The position numbers and the translations under genes were made by a program. From Ulvibacter litoralis (GTDB taxonomy: Bacteria > Bacteroidota > Bacteroidia > Flavobacteriales > Flavobacteriaceae), in the NCBI RefSeq assembly GCF_900102055.1, contig NZ_FNBA01000001.1, positions 372,001 through 436,000 on the forward strand: a DNA stretch of 64,000 bases, given 5' to 3'. Positions 1-8,237 of this stretch are shown here, piece by piece. The notes under the pieces were generated by a model that was not told the origin of the DNA, did not search any database, and saw only the letters and a list, made by a program, of their open reading frames with translations. Positions within the stretch are counted from its first letter, which is position 1. The number at the start of each line of letters is the position of its first letter.

Positions 1-41
1 GTGTTATCACGCTTTTAATCATATGTTTTATTTTGTGCATC

Positions 42-1406
42 TTATAAATTAGGAACTTTCACGCTACCGCCAACCCAACAGTTAAAGGTAATCGTTTTTC
101 CTCCCATACCAGCATCAAAGATATCACTTTTTTGCGGAGCACGCTCTCTATAACTTGCAGCAGTTGCTCTTGCGTTACCCGCAATAGATCCGTCAACACG
201 AGCAGCTTTATCAGCCATTTCTGCAGCTTTCCAGTAAATTGCTCTTTTTTCGAACACTGTATTTCCACAGCTATTTGCACTTGCAGCATACATGTTCGCG
301 ATTTTTAAATACGCTCTACCCATAGATGGTTGTTGCTCTACTGCTTTAAGATAGTAAGATCTAGCTTGACTATTTCTTCCTCTAGCTTTCATTTCGTCAG
401 CAATACGGTAGTAAATTCTTGCACTCTTACGAGGATCATCTTGCATGTTCGCAGACTCTTCGAAATAAGAAATTGCTTTGTCTGAATTACCTTTTTCTTT
501 TTCTAACTGACCTAAATACAATTTCGTATCTGCTGAAGGAGCCAATCTATCTAACTGCTCTACTAATTTTATAAATAAAGGATCGCTTGTACAGTCTTTT
601 CCTGAAAGACGCCCAGCTGCTCTTTTAATCCAGTCGATATCGTTTTTCTTAGCTTCGAAATCTTTATTGTACAATGGGATTAAATTTGGACAATCTGCCA
701 ACTGACCTAATTTACCATCTACACTACCTTTTACTTTTCCGTAAGAACCAAGATTTGTTTCATAAGCTTTTAAACGTTTTGCTTCTTTACTTGAAAGTGT
801 TTGACCCGCATCTTGCTTGTCTGAAAGCTTGTTGATTTTAATCGCAAGTTCACTTTCTTCTTTTTCTAACTTTTCAGTAATAATATCATATAAATCAAAA
901 ACATCTTGAAGATCTTTTTCACCTGAACTTTGTAAGTCTACAGCCAATGAGAAATATGTGTAGATACTTTTCGGACTTGTAAAGTTTTCAGCATCTTTTT
1001 TAAATGCTTCATCAAATGCATTAAACTGTTCCATTTTAGTACCGATACTATTGTCGTACTTTATTTGAGCAATATCAGACAATACATCTCCTGTTTTAGT
1101 TTTAGAACCGAAGTATTGCATTCTGTATTTGTATGCTTGTTCTAAATCGGCGATTTTACTTTTATCCCCTTTTTCAATGAAGTACTCAAACATTTTTACT
1201 GCATACTGATAAGTAGCCATACTATATGTAGGACATTCTGTAACTACTTTGTCGTAATTTTGAAGTGCAACTTCGTAGTTTTTAGCTTTTGCAGGTTCAA
1301 TAAACAATGAACCTAACTCATAACATTTGTTATCCGCTTGCGCGAATGATTTTCCACTTATAGTTAATGCGCATAGCATTACCAGTAAAAATAATTTAGT
1401 TTTCAT
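42..1406 (-). CDS. TPR-containing periplasmic/secreted protein
   Basis: A 454-residue protein with a Sec signal peptide (hydrophobic core about residues 4-15, likely cut after SFA). Two regions read as tetratricopeptide helices: about residues 30-70 after the signal, and about 300-385, where 'AISYFEESANM' and 'ARSYYLKAVEQQP' are typical second helices. The middle, about 120-290, is charged and probably helical. The start at 1406 is chosen because the signal peptide begins there; an in-frame extension to 1460 would run into the upstream gene's end. It lies 19 bp downstream of an outer-membrane protein gene and in line with coaX, a gene order common in Flavobacteriaceae. TPR proteins here may act as envelope scaffolds, but no specific function can be assigned. 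Confidence 0.85.
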   Translation of the reverse strand: MKTKLFLLVMLCALTISGKSFAQADNKCYELGSLFIEPAKAKNYEVALQNYDKVVTECPTYSMATYQYAVKMFEYFIEKGDKSKIADLEQAYKYRMQYFGSKTKTGDVLSDIAQIKYDNSIGTKMEQFNAFDEAFKKDAENFTSPKSIYTYFSLAVDLQSSGEKDLQDVFDLYDIITEKLEKEESELAIKINKLSDKQDAGQTLSSKEAKRLKAYETNLGSYGKVKGSVDGKLGQLADCPNLIPLYNKDFEAKKNDIDWIKRAAGRLSGKDCTSDPLFIKLVEQLDRLAPSADTKLYLGQLEKEKGNSDKAISYFEESANMQDDPRKSARIYYRIADEMKARGRNSQARSYYLKAVEQQPSMGRAYLKIANMYAASANSCGNTVFEKRAIYWKAAEMADKAARVDGSIAGNARATAASYRERAPQKSDIFDAGMGGKTITFNCWVGGSVKVPNL

Positions 1407-1425
1407 AATGGTAGTGTTTCCTTTT

Positions 1426-2679
1426 TTAGTCATAATATCTTTTTTCGAACCATTTGTCATTAAGTGACAAACTTAAAAATGTGTTGAAAAAGTTTTCTTG
1501 TATCAATCCAAAATCTGTTGTTCCTCGTTTTCCTAGTTCAAAACCTAGATTTATATTAGAGAATAGTTTTCCAGCTGGTAAACCAACTCCAAAAGATATG
1601 CCAAACTCATTAACATCTTGTCCAGCAATATTTATTCCCGTTTCTTCAAAACGAATTCCGGCTCTGTAAACAACTCTATTCCAGTAACTACCTAATGCAT
1701 TATAGTTCGGGATAAAAAATCCTCCCGCTCTAAATTTAGATGCATTCACAAAGCTAACATTATCTAAAGAGGTATCAAAGTCTATATTTCTGTTTGTAAA
1801 ATTACTTGTTTTTTGATTGGTATATTCCAATCCAACAAACCAATGTTTAGGAGCTCCTATTCCTGCTCCAAGCGTAAACTGAGATGGATACGTAAAGTCG
1901 GTGTCTGGATCATCAAATTCTAGTAATTCAGATTCAACTTGCAAACCAGAAGGCAGTACCATTACGGTAGATATTTCCCTACTATTTTCAGAAACGAAAC
2001 TAGTACCTGGCGTAAATGTCATAGAAGTTGCTAATTCTAAATCATCAGTAACCATTGTTTTATACGTAGCTCCAAAATTAAAACTAAACCCTAAAAGATC
2101 AGATCTATTTAAAATTCTTGTTCCTAGTTCTAAATCATCCTCTTTAGTATAAACCGAATTTTCAACGTTTCCGAAGTTATAATTCGTTTCAACACCAAAA
2201 CTTAATTTAGGAGTGATTTGATAGGCAATGGTAAGAAATGCTTTATTTAATCCGCCAGAACCAGAAGATTGCGTCAAACCAGTTTCTGTAATCGATTGCA
2301 ATTTATACCCTACCGATGAATAAGGAATCAGCCCAAAGCTAGCTCCAAATTTTCCCATCGGGATTCCAACCGCTAAATAATCTAACGAAGTTGTAGATGT
2401 TTTTTGAGAATCTGTTTCACTTTTTTGAGTTCCATATTTATGGCTGGCTCCTACTGAGTAGTTTACCAATCGTAAATCTGCAACACTTGCTGGATTTTGT
2501 AAGTTAAGATGGATACTATCCGTGTAAACTCCTATTCCGCCCATAGCCCTATTCTCGGCTGTACCTTTAAATTTCTGTATCCCTATTCCGTAAAATGAAT
2601 ACGGAGAAGTAGTTCCTTCTTGAGCAAAAATAACCCCAGAAATTAATAGAAATATACCTATAATTATTCGCTTCAACAT
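1426..2679 (-). CDS. Outer-membrane beta-barrel protein (FadL/PorV-like)
   Basis: 417 residues with an N-terminal signal peptide ending near 'GVIFAQ'. After it come 'SPYSFYGIGIQ' and 'NRAMGGIGVY', the opening seen in the flavobacterial outer-membrane proteins related to OmpP1/FadL and PorV. The rest alternates Tyr/Gly/Ser-rich strands ('GVETNYNFGN', 'FSFNFGATY', 'GVGLPAGKLF') consistent with a barrel, and it ends in an aromatic-rich tail. The ATG at 2679 is preferred over an in-frame TTG one codon upstream because it forms a TGATG stop/start overlap with coaX, implying translational coupling. Function is not known beyond outer-membrane location; transport or an assembly role are both possible. 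Confidence 0.8.
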   Translation of the reverse strand: MLKRIIIGIFLLISGVIFAQEGTTSPYSFYGIGIQKFKGTAENRAMGGIGVYTDSIHLNLQNPASVADLRLVNYSVGASHKYGTQKSETDSQKTSTTSLDYLAVGIPMGKFGASFGLIPYSSVGYKLQSITETGLTQSSGSGGLNKAFLTIAYQITPKLSFGVETNYNFGNVENSVYTKEDDLELGTRILNRSDLLGFSFNFGATYKTMVTDDLELATSMTFTPGTSFVSENSREISTVMVLPSGLQVESELLEFDDPDTDFTYPSQFTLGAGIGAPKHWFVGLEYTNQKTSNFTNRNIDFDTSLDNVSFVNASKFRAGGFFIPNYNALGSYWNRVVYRAGIRFEETGINIAGQDVNEFGISFGVGLPAGKLFSNINLGFELGKRGTTDFGLIQENFFNTFLSLSLNDKWFEKRYYD

Positions 2680-3407
2680 CAATCTTTATTATGTTCTAAT
2701 ATGTAATTTAAGCCCTCCAACAAGAAATTTGAGTTCGCAAAGATGTCACTTTTTAAGCTATCACGCAAAAAATGAGCATCCCCTCCTGTTAAAATTATTG
2801 TTAAATCGTTATAATCCCTTTTATACAAGGCCACAAAGCCTTCAATTTCATTTAAAACTCCGTAAACAACACCTGAATGTATAGAGGTTGCTGTAGAATT
2901 ACCCACTACTTTTTTGGGCAAGTTGATATCCAACAGCGGTAATTTTGCAGTATAATTATGTAACGCCTCATAGCGCATTCCTATTCCTGGAGATATTGCG
3001 CCTCCTAAATAATCATTCGCATCGGTTAAAAAATCGTATGTAATACAACTCCCCGCATCAATTACTAACACATTTTTAGTAGGATATTGATATGCTGCAG
3101 CACTCATGAGTGCTATTCTATCAACTCCTAATGTTTTTGGCGTGGCATAAAGGTTTTTGAAAGGAACCGATGTTTCATGTGTTAACACAGAAACTGGATA
3201 ACGTTCTTTCAATTTGTTAATTTGATGTTCTGTAAAATTTCCTACGGAAGAAACAATACATTTATTTATACTAGGATATGCCTCTGAAAGTTCTCCAAGT
3301 GTTACTAGGAAATCTTTTTTAATACATGTTTTTTTATACTGAAGCACATTTGCATTAAACACAGCAAGTTTTAACAGTGTATTACCTACATCGATTATTA
3401 AGTTCAT
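2679..3407 (-). CDS. coaX: Type III pantothenate kinase
   Basis: Catalyses ATP-dependent phosphorylation of pantothenate, the first step of coenzyme A synthesis, in the cytosol. The 242-residue length is normal. The N-terminus carries the ASKHA-fold phosphate loop 'IIDVGNTLLKLAVF', then 'GVDRIALMSAA' around 105-115 and the substrate-site motif 'VIDAGSCITYDF' around 125, followed by 'GGAISPGIGMR' and the C-terminal 'ILTGGDA'. These are the family's diagnostic blocks. It is the first gene of a three-gene minus-strand unit with the outer-membrane protein (1-bp overlap) and the TPR protein. Confidence 0.96.
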   Translation of the reverse strand: MNLIIDVGNTLLKLAVFNANVLQYKKTCIKKDFLVTLGELSEAYPSINKCIVSSVGNFTEHQINKLKERYPVSVLTHETSVPFKNLYATPKTLGVDRIALMSAAAYQYPTKNVLVIDAGSCITYDFLTDANDYLGGAISPGIGMRYEALHNYTAKLPLLDINLPKKVVGNSTATSIHSGVVYGVLNEIEGFVALYKRDYNDLTIILTGGDAHFLRDSLKSDIFANSNFLLEGLNYILEHNKD

Positions 3408-3508
3408 TATCAGTTTTAAAGGGCTAAAAATACAACTTGAAACACTAGTTAATTGTTAATTCTCTATTAAAAAGAAAAAGATTATTTAAAATATTTTCAA
3501 ATATATGT

Positions 3509-3538
3509 TTTGCATAACGCAAATTAAATTTATATTTG
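3509..3538 (+). promoter_or_regulatory. Promoter of tRNA-Phe
   Basis: TTTG at 3509-3512, an 18-nt spacer and TATATTTG at 3531-3538 match the Bacteroidota consensus (TTTG / TAnnTTTG). Transcription would begin near 3544, about 38 nt before the mature tRNA end. Confidence 0.65.
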
Positions 3539-3581
3539 CACCCTCTTAGACTAATCACTTGATTTGTGTAAGTAACCAAAA

Positions 3582-3654
3582 GGTACCTTAGCTCAGTTGG
3601 TAGAGCAATGGACTGAAAATCCATGTGTCCCTGGTTCGATTCCTGGAGGTACCA
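3582..3654 (+). tRNA. tRNA-Phe (GAA)
   Basis: A 73-nt cloverleaf. The acceptor GGTACCT (3582-3588) pairs with AGGTACC (3647-3653), with discriminator A at 3654 and no encoded CCA. The anticodon stem ATGGA/TCCAT encloses CTGAAAA, giving anticodon GAA (Phe). The D-loop AGTTGGTAGA and T-loop TTCGATT are canonical. One T-stem pair (3632/3644) is U-U, otherwise all stems pair. It has its own promoter and terminator. Confidence 0.96.
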
Positions 3655-3658
3655 CATT

Positions 3659-3697
3659 AAAACCCTGTAAACGTTTGTTTTACAGGGTTTTTTGTTT
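3659..3697. terminator. Bidirectional terminator between tRNA-Phe and ric
   Basis: The arms AACCCTGTAAA (3661-3671) and TTTACAGGGTT (3679-3689) are an 11-bp perfect inverted repeat with a 7-nt loop, followed by a T-rich run. The A-run on the other side lets it also stop minus-strand transcription from ric. Confidence 0.85.
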
Positions 3698-3729
3698 TTA
3701 GAAATCTAATTTATTGTGGTGAATGTTAT

Positions 3730-4452
3730 TTAAAAAAGCTGCTTTTCAAGTTTTAAAGCACCTGGAAAAAGAATATTATTTTCTAAATGAATATGTAAGT
3801 GCAGATCTTTTTCAAATGCATCAAGCATTGAGAAAGTTACTTTATAGGTATTACAAGCATCTGATGGCGGCATATAATTATTAGTCAGCCTAGCAATTGT
3901 ACGAAAGATTTCTCCTGCATCATCATGTTCGTGTTCCATCATGGTAATTGGATTCTTTACAGTTCCAAAATGGGCGCGTTGCATGGGTATATTATCTTCA
4001 TGACTTTTAACCATACGTTTAATTTCTGGAAATAAGACTTGTTCCTCTTTTTGCATATGTTGCAGCAACTCTTCAGAAACTTTTAAAAATTCTCTATTTA
4101 TTTCGAATAGTTCTGGGTGATTTGCTCCGTGCACTTTACATAGCTTATCTAAAAATTTATGAATCACGGGTATTTTAGTTTGAACATATGTGTGATGTAT
4201 TTTTTCTATATAAACTGCTAGTAAATCGAGAGGCCATGATTTGTAATCGATAGCCGCGTTATTTTCACTACCTAAAACACCACTAAGCTTCTCTAGTATT
4301 TCATCTATAGCTATTCCGTTTTTTTCACAAACAGCTGTAAGCGGTCTATTTCCTTTACAGCAAAAGTCAATGCCATATTCCGAAAACACAGCAGCAGTTC
4401 TAAAATCCTGAGCAACAAATTGCCCTACCTCTTGTTCTTTTATTTCCATCAT
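3730..4452 (-). CDS. ric: Iron-sulfur cluster repair di-iron protein Ric (ScdA/YtfE)
   Basis: A 240-residue cytosolic protein that repairs Fe-S clusters damaged by nitric oxide or oxidants. The N-terminal ScdA_N (DUF542) domain covers about residues 5-60 with the diagnostic Cys pair in 'GIDFCCKGNRPL' (C31, C32). The rest is a hemerythrin-like four-helix domain with His/Glu iron ligands in 'KIHHTYVQ', 'HMQKEEQVLFPEI', 'MMEHEHDDAGE' and 'LHLHIHLENNILFP'. Two ATGs are adjacent (4452 and 4449); either may be used. It starts 8 bp after the stop of the Rrf2 regulator, so the two are one operon, divergent from the nos cluster. This fits a role in protecting denitrifying cells from NO. Confidence 0.95.
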   Translation of the reverse strand: MMEIKEQEVGQFVAQDFRTAAVFSEYGIDFCCKGNRPLTAVCEKNGIAIDEILEKLSGVLGSENNAAIDYKSWPLDLLAVYIEKIHHTYVQTKIPVIHKFLDKLCKVHGANHPELFEINREFLKVSEELLQHMQKEEQVLFPEIKRMVKSHEDNIPMQRAHFGTVKNPITMMEHEHDDAGEIFRTIARLTNNYMPPSDACNTYKVTFSMLDAFEKDLHLHIHLENNILFPGALKLEKQLF

Positions 4453-4460
4453 AGTAGTAA

Positions 4461-4907
4461 TTATTTAAAAGCATCCAACTTTAACGACGCATGCCCGTTT
4501 TCTAATTCAAATGCTAATTCTTCTAAAGTTGATCCGTCCAACATCTTTTTAAGATCTGCCCGAACACGCATAAATTTGGTATGCAAAGGACACGGATTGT
4601 GCTCGTCACATTTTGGCAAGCCTAATCCACAACCTTTGTATACAGAATCTCCATCGATAGCTCTCACAATATCAGTAAGGCTCGTTTTTCGCAACCCTTC
4701 ATCAGAGATATAAAATCCTCCGTGGGGACCTTTTAATGAAAGTAAAATATGTTCCTTTACTAATTTTTGTAAGATTTTTGCTGTAAAGGCTACCGGTGAT
4801 CCAATTTCTTCAGCAATAACAGAAGGACTTACTTTTTTCCCCCTTTTAGACTCCTTCGCTATAAATATTAATGCCCGAATACCGTACTCACAAGATTTTG
4901 AAAACAT
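4461..4907 (-). CDS. nsrR: Rrf2-family regulator, NsrR-like
   Basis: 148 residues. An N-terminal winged helix (about 1-70, with 'SPSVIAEEIGSPVAFTAKILQKL' spanning the recognition region) is followed by the three-Cys cluster loop C93-X6-C100-X5-C106 found in NsrR/IscR-type Fe-S sensors. The neighbours (ric behind it, nos genes in front) point to NO sensing rather than Fe-S homeostasis, so NsrR is the likely subtype; assigning the symbol is an inference. Its promoter has a -7 box TATATTTG (minus strand, 4940-4933) abutting a 24-bp inverted repeat, suggesting autoregulation. Confidence 0.85.
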   Translation of the reverse strand: MFSKSCEYGIRALIFIAKESKRGKKVSPSVIAEEIGSPVAFTAKILQKLVKEHILLSLKGPHGGFYISDEGLRKTSLTDIVRAIDGDSVYKGCGLGLPKCDEHNPCPLHTKFMRVRADLKKMLDGSTLEELAFELENGHASLKLDAFK

Positions 4908-4932
4908 GTTTTTCTCTCTAAAATTTATACTA

Positions 4933-4963
4933 CAAATATATAAAAGACAAAAATATCTTTTAT
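4933..4963 (-). promoter_or_regulatory. nsrR-ric promoter and candidate Rrf2 operator
   Basis: The -7 element TATATTTG reads on the minus strand at 4940-4933. A perfect inverted repeat ATAAAAGA-N8-TCTTTTAT occupies 4940-4963, directly upstream, where a bound repressor would block polymerase. Its position in front of the regulator's own gene makes it the best candidate for an autoregulatory NsrR site; the binding protein is an inference. Confidence 0.55.
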
Positions 4964-5007
4964 ATGATAAAAGTCATCTTTTCTAACAAATCTATCAAGT
5001 AATTTTG
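4964..5007 (+). promoter_or_regulatory. nos cluster promoter with Crp/Fnr-type site
   Basis: ATGAT-AAAA-GTCAT (4964-4977) is a TGAY-N4-RTCA palindrome. Exactly 22 nt later comes the -7 element TAATTTTG (5000-5007), placing the palindrome centre near -41.5 as in class II Fnr activation. The same site lies 23 nt from the divergent nsrR -7 box. On the minus strand, AAGATGACTTT (4981-4971) also resembles the E. coli NsrR half-site AAGATGCYTTT with one mismatch, so two regulators may compete here. Confidence 0.65.
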
Positions 5008-5048
5008 AATTGTTTAAAATGAGTATCAACACATAACACCTTCATACA

Positions 5049-5552
5049 ATGACTAAAACGATCAAATTACTCTGCGTACTAACACTAGGACTTTTAATAA
5101 GCTGCGGAGGCAAAGAAGAAAAACAAAAAGAAAAAATCAAAATAGGACAAAAACCTAAAACTGAAATTAAAAAAGAAGAACCTGTTTCTACTGAAATTCC
5201 TGCGTCGAAGAGAATTACACTAGACAATAAAGGAGTAGGAAAAATTAAATCAATCACATTAGACCCTACCATCGACAATGCAATGGCAGAGAGAGGTGCA
5301 GCTCTTTTTAAAACAAACTGTACTGCTTGTCATAAAACAAACAAGCGCTTTATAGGCCCAAATCCAACTGGAATATTAGAACGTAGAAGTCCGGAATGGG
5401 TAATGAATATGATTTTAGACCCTAAACTAATGACTGAAGAAGACCAATGCGCAAAAGACTTACTAGTAGAGTTTAATGGAGCTGCAATGGCAAATCAGAA
5501 TTTAACTGAAGTACAAGCACGTGAAATTCTAGAGTTTTTCCGAACCCTATAA
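5049..5552 (+). CDS. Mono-heme c-type cytochrome lipoprotein of the nos cluster
   Basis: 167 residues: lipoprotein signal with lipobox Cys19 ('LLISC'), a charged Lys/Glu linker to about residue 50, then a class I cytochrome c domain. The heme site is C91-T-A-C94-H95; the distal Met is probably in 'NMILDPKLM' or 'AAMANQN'. It is the first gene after the nos promoter and 10 bp ahead of the fasciclin gene. The likely role is delivering electrons from the quinol pool or bc1-type complexes to NosZ in the periplasm, standing in for the missing NosR. The assignment as NosZ donor is inferred from position. Confidence 0.88.
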   Translation: MTKTIKLLCVLTLGLLISCGGKEEKQKEKIKIGQKPKTEIKKEEPVSTEIPASKRITLDNKGVGKIKSITLDPTIDNAMAERGAALFKTNCTACHKTNKRFIGPNPTGILERRSPEWVMNMILDPKLMTEEDQCAKDLLVEFNGAAMANQNLTEVQAREILEFFRTL

Positions 5553-5562
5553 AAGAACAGAT

Positions 5563-6144
5563 ATGAAAAAAACCATCCATTTATTTAAAGTTATTCCTTT
5601 TGTGGCATTTCTTACAATTCTATTTAGTTGTAAGAACGAAGTGAAACAGGAAACTACAGCGACTCAATCAACTACTGAAACAGCTCCAACGAGCAGACAG
5701 GGACAAGCATTCATAGAAGATGAAAGCGCTACACCTAATGTTTTACAAATAGCAATTGGCTCACCCGATCACACCACTTTGGTTGCTGCGGTTCAAGCTG
5801 CAGGATTAGAAAATGCATTGGTAAATGCAGGTCCATTAATGGTTTTCGCACCCACAAACGAAGCTTTCAACGCATTGCCTCCAGGAACTGTAGAAGAATT
5901 GCTAAAACCTGAAAACAAGCAAAAACTCGCAGCGATTCTTAAACATCACGTCACTGCAGGAAATTACACCAAAGACTTTTTGAAAAATTTCAAAAAAATA
6001 GGGCAAGCAGATGATACAAATGCCAGCGTGGTCGTAAAAGGAGAAGATGTCTATGTAGGCGGCGCAAAAATAGTGGCAAGTATAAAAGCAGGAAATGGTA
6101 TTGTTCACGTAGTAGACAAAGTGATTTTACCAGAATCAAACTAA
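5563..6144 (+). CDS. Fasciclin-domain lipoprotein
   Basis: 193 residues. Signal peptide with lipobox near 'LFSCKNE', then a Thr/Glu-rich linker and one fasciclin (FAS1) domain from about residue 60. The H1 motif 'LMVFAPTNEAFNALPPGTVEELL' (in two pieces) and the H2-type 'GIVHVVDKVILP' at the C-terminus are clear. FAS1 domains mediate adhesion or protein contacts. Its place between the cytochrome and nosZ, 22 bp upstream of nosZ, suggests a periplasmic partner in NosZ electron transfer or maturation, but nothing in the sequence shows the mechanism. Confidence 0.88.
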   Translation: MKKTIHLFKVIPFVAFLTILFSCKNEVKQETTATQSTTETAPTSRQGQAFIEDESATPNVLQIAIGSPDHTTLVAAVQAAGLENALVNAGPLMVFAPTNEAFNALPPGTVEELLKPENKQKLAAILKHHVTAGNYTKDFLKNFKKIGQADDTNASVVVKGEDVYVGGAKIVASIKAGNGIVHVVDKVILPESN

Positions 6145-6166
6145 TAACAACTAAACTTTAGAACCA

Positions 6167-8128
6167 ATGAAAAAATATAAATTTCAATTACTATCACTCT
6201 TTAGCACTTTAATGCTACTAACAAGTTGTGGAAATAACAATGGCCAAAACAAATCGAACGGCGCTTTAAATTCGAATGCGGCAGAAAAAGTGTACGTTGC
6301 TCCAGGTGAACATGATGAGTTCTACGCATTCATGTCTGGAGGATACAGCGGAAACTTAACCGTATACGGTTTACCCTCTGGTAGAATGTTTAAAGAAATA
6401 CCTGTATTCTCACAATTTCCGACATCTGGTTACGGATATTCCGAAGAAACAAAACCAATGCTTGAAACCTCTCACGGTTTTATCCCTTGGGACGATTCGC
6501 ACCATCCAGATATTTCTCAAACAAACGGAGAGCTTGACGGACGTTGGATTTTCATTAACGGAAACAACACTCCGAGAATTGCGAGAATAAGTCTTACTTC
6601 TTTTGAAACAGAAGAAATTATTGAAGTCCCTAACAGTGCAGGGAATCACAGTTCTTCATTCGTTACCGACAATACGGAATACGTAGTGGCAGGTACTCGA
6701 TTTTCTGTGCCAATTCCGCAACGTGATATGCCGATAAGTGAATACAAAGGAAACTTTAAAGGAGCCCTTTCATTTATAAGTGTTGACCCAGAGCATGGCC
6801 ATATGGATATTAAATTCCAAATACTAATGCCTGGATTTAATTACGACTTATCTCACCCTGGAAGAGGAAAATCACACGGATGGTTCTTCTTTACAACCTA
6901 TAACACGGAAGAAGCAAACTCATTACTAGAAGTAAATGCCTCACAAAATGATAAAGATTTTATTGCAGCTATCAACTGGAAAAAAATCGAAGACTATGTG
7001 AACAATGGCGGAGGTACAAAAATGCCTGCTAAATACGCACATAACTTATACGACGAGGCAACACATACTGCTACGAGCACCATTAAAAAAGAAGTGCTTA
7101 CCGTAAATCCTCTTGACATACCTGGAGCTATTTACTTTCTTCCCACGCCAAAATCACCTCATGGTTGCGACGTAGATCCGTCAGGACAATACATTATTGG
7201 GAACGGAAAACTTTCCGCAGATTTAACAGTACACTCATTTGATAAAATGATTGCAGCTATTGAAAGCAAAAAATTTGATGGAGAAGCGTACGGAATTCCA
7301 ATTTTAAAATTTGAAGATGTACTTGCTGGTACCGTTAAAAGTGGTGGATTAGGACCGCTTCACACAGAATTTGATGGTAAAGGAAATGCATACACTACCT
7401 TTTTTATCTCTTCGGAAGTGGTTAAATGGAAACTTGATACTTGGGAAGTTATTGACAGAAAACCAACCTACTATTCAGTTGGACATATTATGATTCCTGG
7501 AGGAAATTCAAGAAAACCTTTTGGAAAATATGCAATTGCAATGAACAAGATAACCAAAGATCGATACCTACCTGTAGGTCCAGAAATGGAGCACTCTGCT
7601 CAAATCTATGATATCTCTGGAGAGAAAATGGAACTTATCTACGATTTCCCTACACACGGAGAGCCGCACTATGCTGCTGGATGTCCTGCTGAGTTATTAG
7701 CCCCAAAAGCTAAAAAGATCTATCGTTTAGATGAAAACAAACATCCGTACGCTGTAAAAAGCCCAGATGAAGCTAAAGTAGTAAGAGATGGCAAAGAAGT
7801 ACATATTTATATGTCAACCATTCGTAGTCACTTTACGCCAGATAATATTGAAGGTGTAAAAGTGGGTGACAAAGTGTATTTCCACATTACAAACCATGAG
7901 CAAGATTTTGATGTCCCTCACGGTTTTGCTATGATTGGTCAAAATAGTTCAGAATTATTAGTAATGCCAGGACAGACAAAAACTTCTGTTTGGGAACCTA
8001 AACAAGAAGGTGTTTGGCCTTTCTACTGTACAGATTTCTGTTCTGCATTACATCAAGAAATGCAAGGATACGTTAGAGTTTCTCCAGCAAATTCTAATGT
8101 TGAATTGAGTTGGTCTTTAGGTGACTAA
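6167..8128 (+). CDS. nosZ: Nitrous oxide reductase, clade II (Sec-dependent)
   Basis: Reduces N2O to N2 in the periplasm. 653 residues. The N-terminus is a Sec-type lipoprotein signal with lipobox Cys21 ('LLTSC') and no twin-arginine motif, typical of clade II NosZ. The seven-bladed propeller carries CuZ-site histidines, including H112-H113 in 'DDSHHPDIS' and 'SPHGCDVDPSG'. The C-terminal cupredoxin domain holds CuA: 'VPHGFAM' upstream and C621-X3-C625-X3-H629-X2-M632. All key ligands appear present, so the enzyme should be active. Downstream it is followed by a strong hairpin (8145-8176) before the accessory genes. Confidence 0.97.
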   Translation: MKKYKFQLLSLFSTLMLLTSCGNNNGQNKSNGALNSNAAEKVYVAPGEHDEFYAFMSGGYSGNLTVYGLPSGRMFKEIPVFSQFPTSGYGYSEETKPMLETSHGFIPWDDSHHPDISQTNGELDGRWIFINGNNTPRIARISLTSFETEEIIEVPNSAGNHSSSFVTDNTEYVVAGTRFSVPIPQRDMPISEYKGNFKGALSFISVDPEHGHMDIKFQILMPGFNYDLSHPGRGKSHGWFFFTTYNTEEANSLLEVNASQNDKDFIAAINWKKIEDYVNNGGGTKMPAKYAHNLYDEATHTATSTIKKEVLTVNPLDIPGAIYFLPTPKSPHGCDVDPSGQYIIGNGKLSADLTVHSFDKMIAAIESKKFDGEAYGIPILKFEDVLAGTVKSGGLGPLHTEFDGKGNAYTTFFISSEVVKWKLDTWEVIDRKPTYYSVGHIMIPGGNSRKPFGKYAIAMNKITKDRYLPVGPEMEHSAQIYDISGEKMELIYDFPTHGEPHYAAGCPAELLAPKAKKIYRLDENKHPYAVKSPDEAKVVRDGKEVHIYMSTIRSHFTPDNIEGVKVGDKVYFHITNHEQDFDVPHGFAMIGQNSSELLVMPGQTKTSVWEPKQEGVWPFYCTDFCSALHQEMQGYVRVSPANSNVELSWSLGD

Positions 8129-8144
8129 AGGTGATTAGTGATTG

Positions 8145-8176
8145 TAAGCAGGCAGTTATTTACAACTGTCTGCTTA
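8145..8176 (+). terminator. Hairpin between nosZ and accessory genes
   Basis: TAAGCAGGCAGTT (8145-8157) pairs with AACTGTCTGCTTA (8164-8176) over 13 bp with one G-U and a 6-nt loop. The following tract (TTTAATC) is only weakly T-rich, so it may act as a partial terminator or an mRNA-stabilising 3' end for nosZ. Confidence 0.6.
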
Positions 8177-8237
8177 TTTAATCTCATGCCTTGCACCTTT
8201 CTTTTAAAACAGCATCCCTTTAATACCACTTATTATC

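Noticed and set aside
3630-3646. U-U mismatch in the T-stem of tRNA-Phe as a sign of a pseudogene
   Set aside because: All other stems, loops, promoter and terminator are intact; a single mismatch is tolerated and may be lineage-typical.
3445-3657. 70-residue frame on the minus strand over the tRNA
   Set aside because: It is antisense to tRNA-Phe and its promoter, and the translation shows no recognisable pattern.
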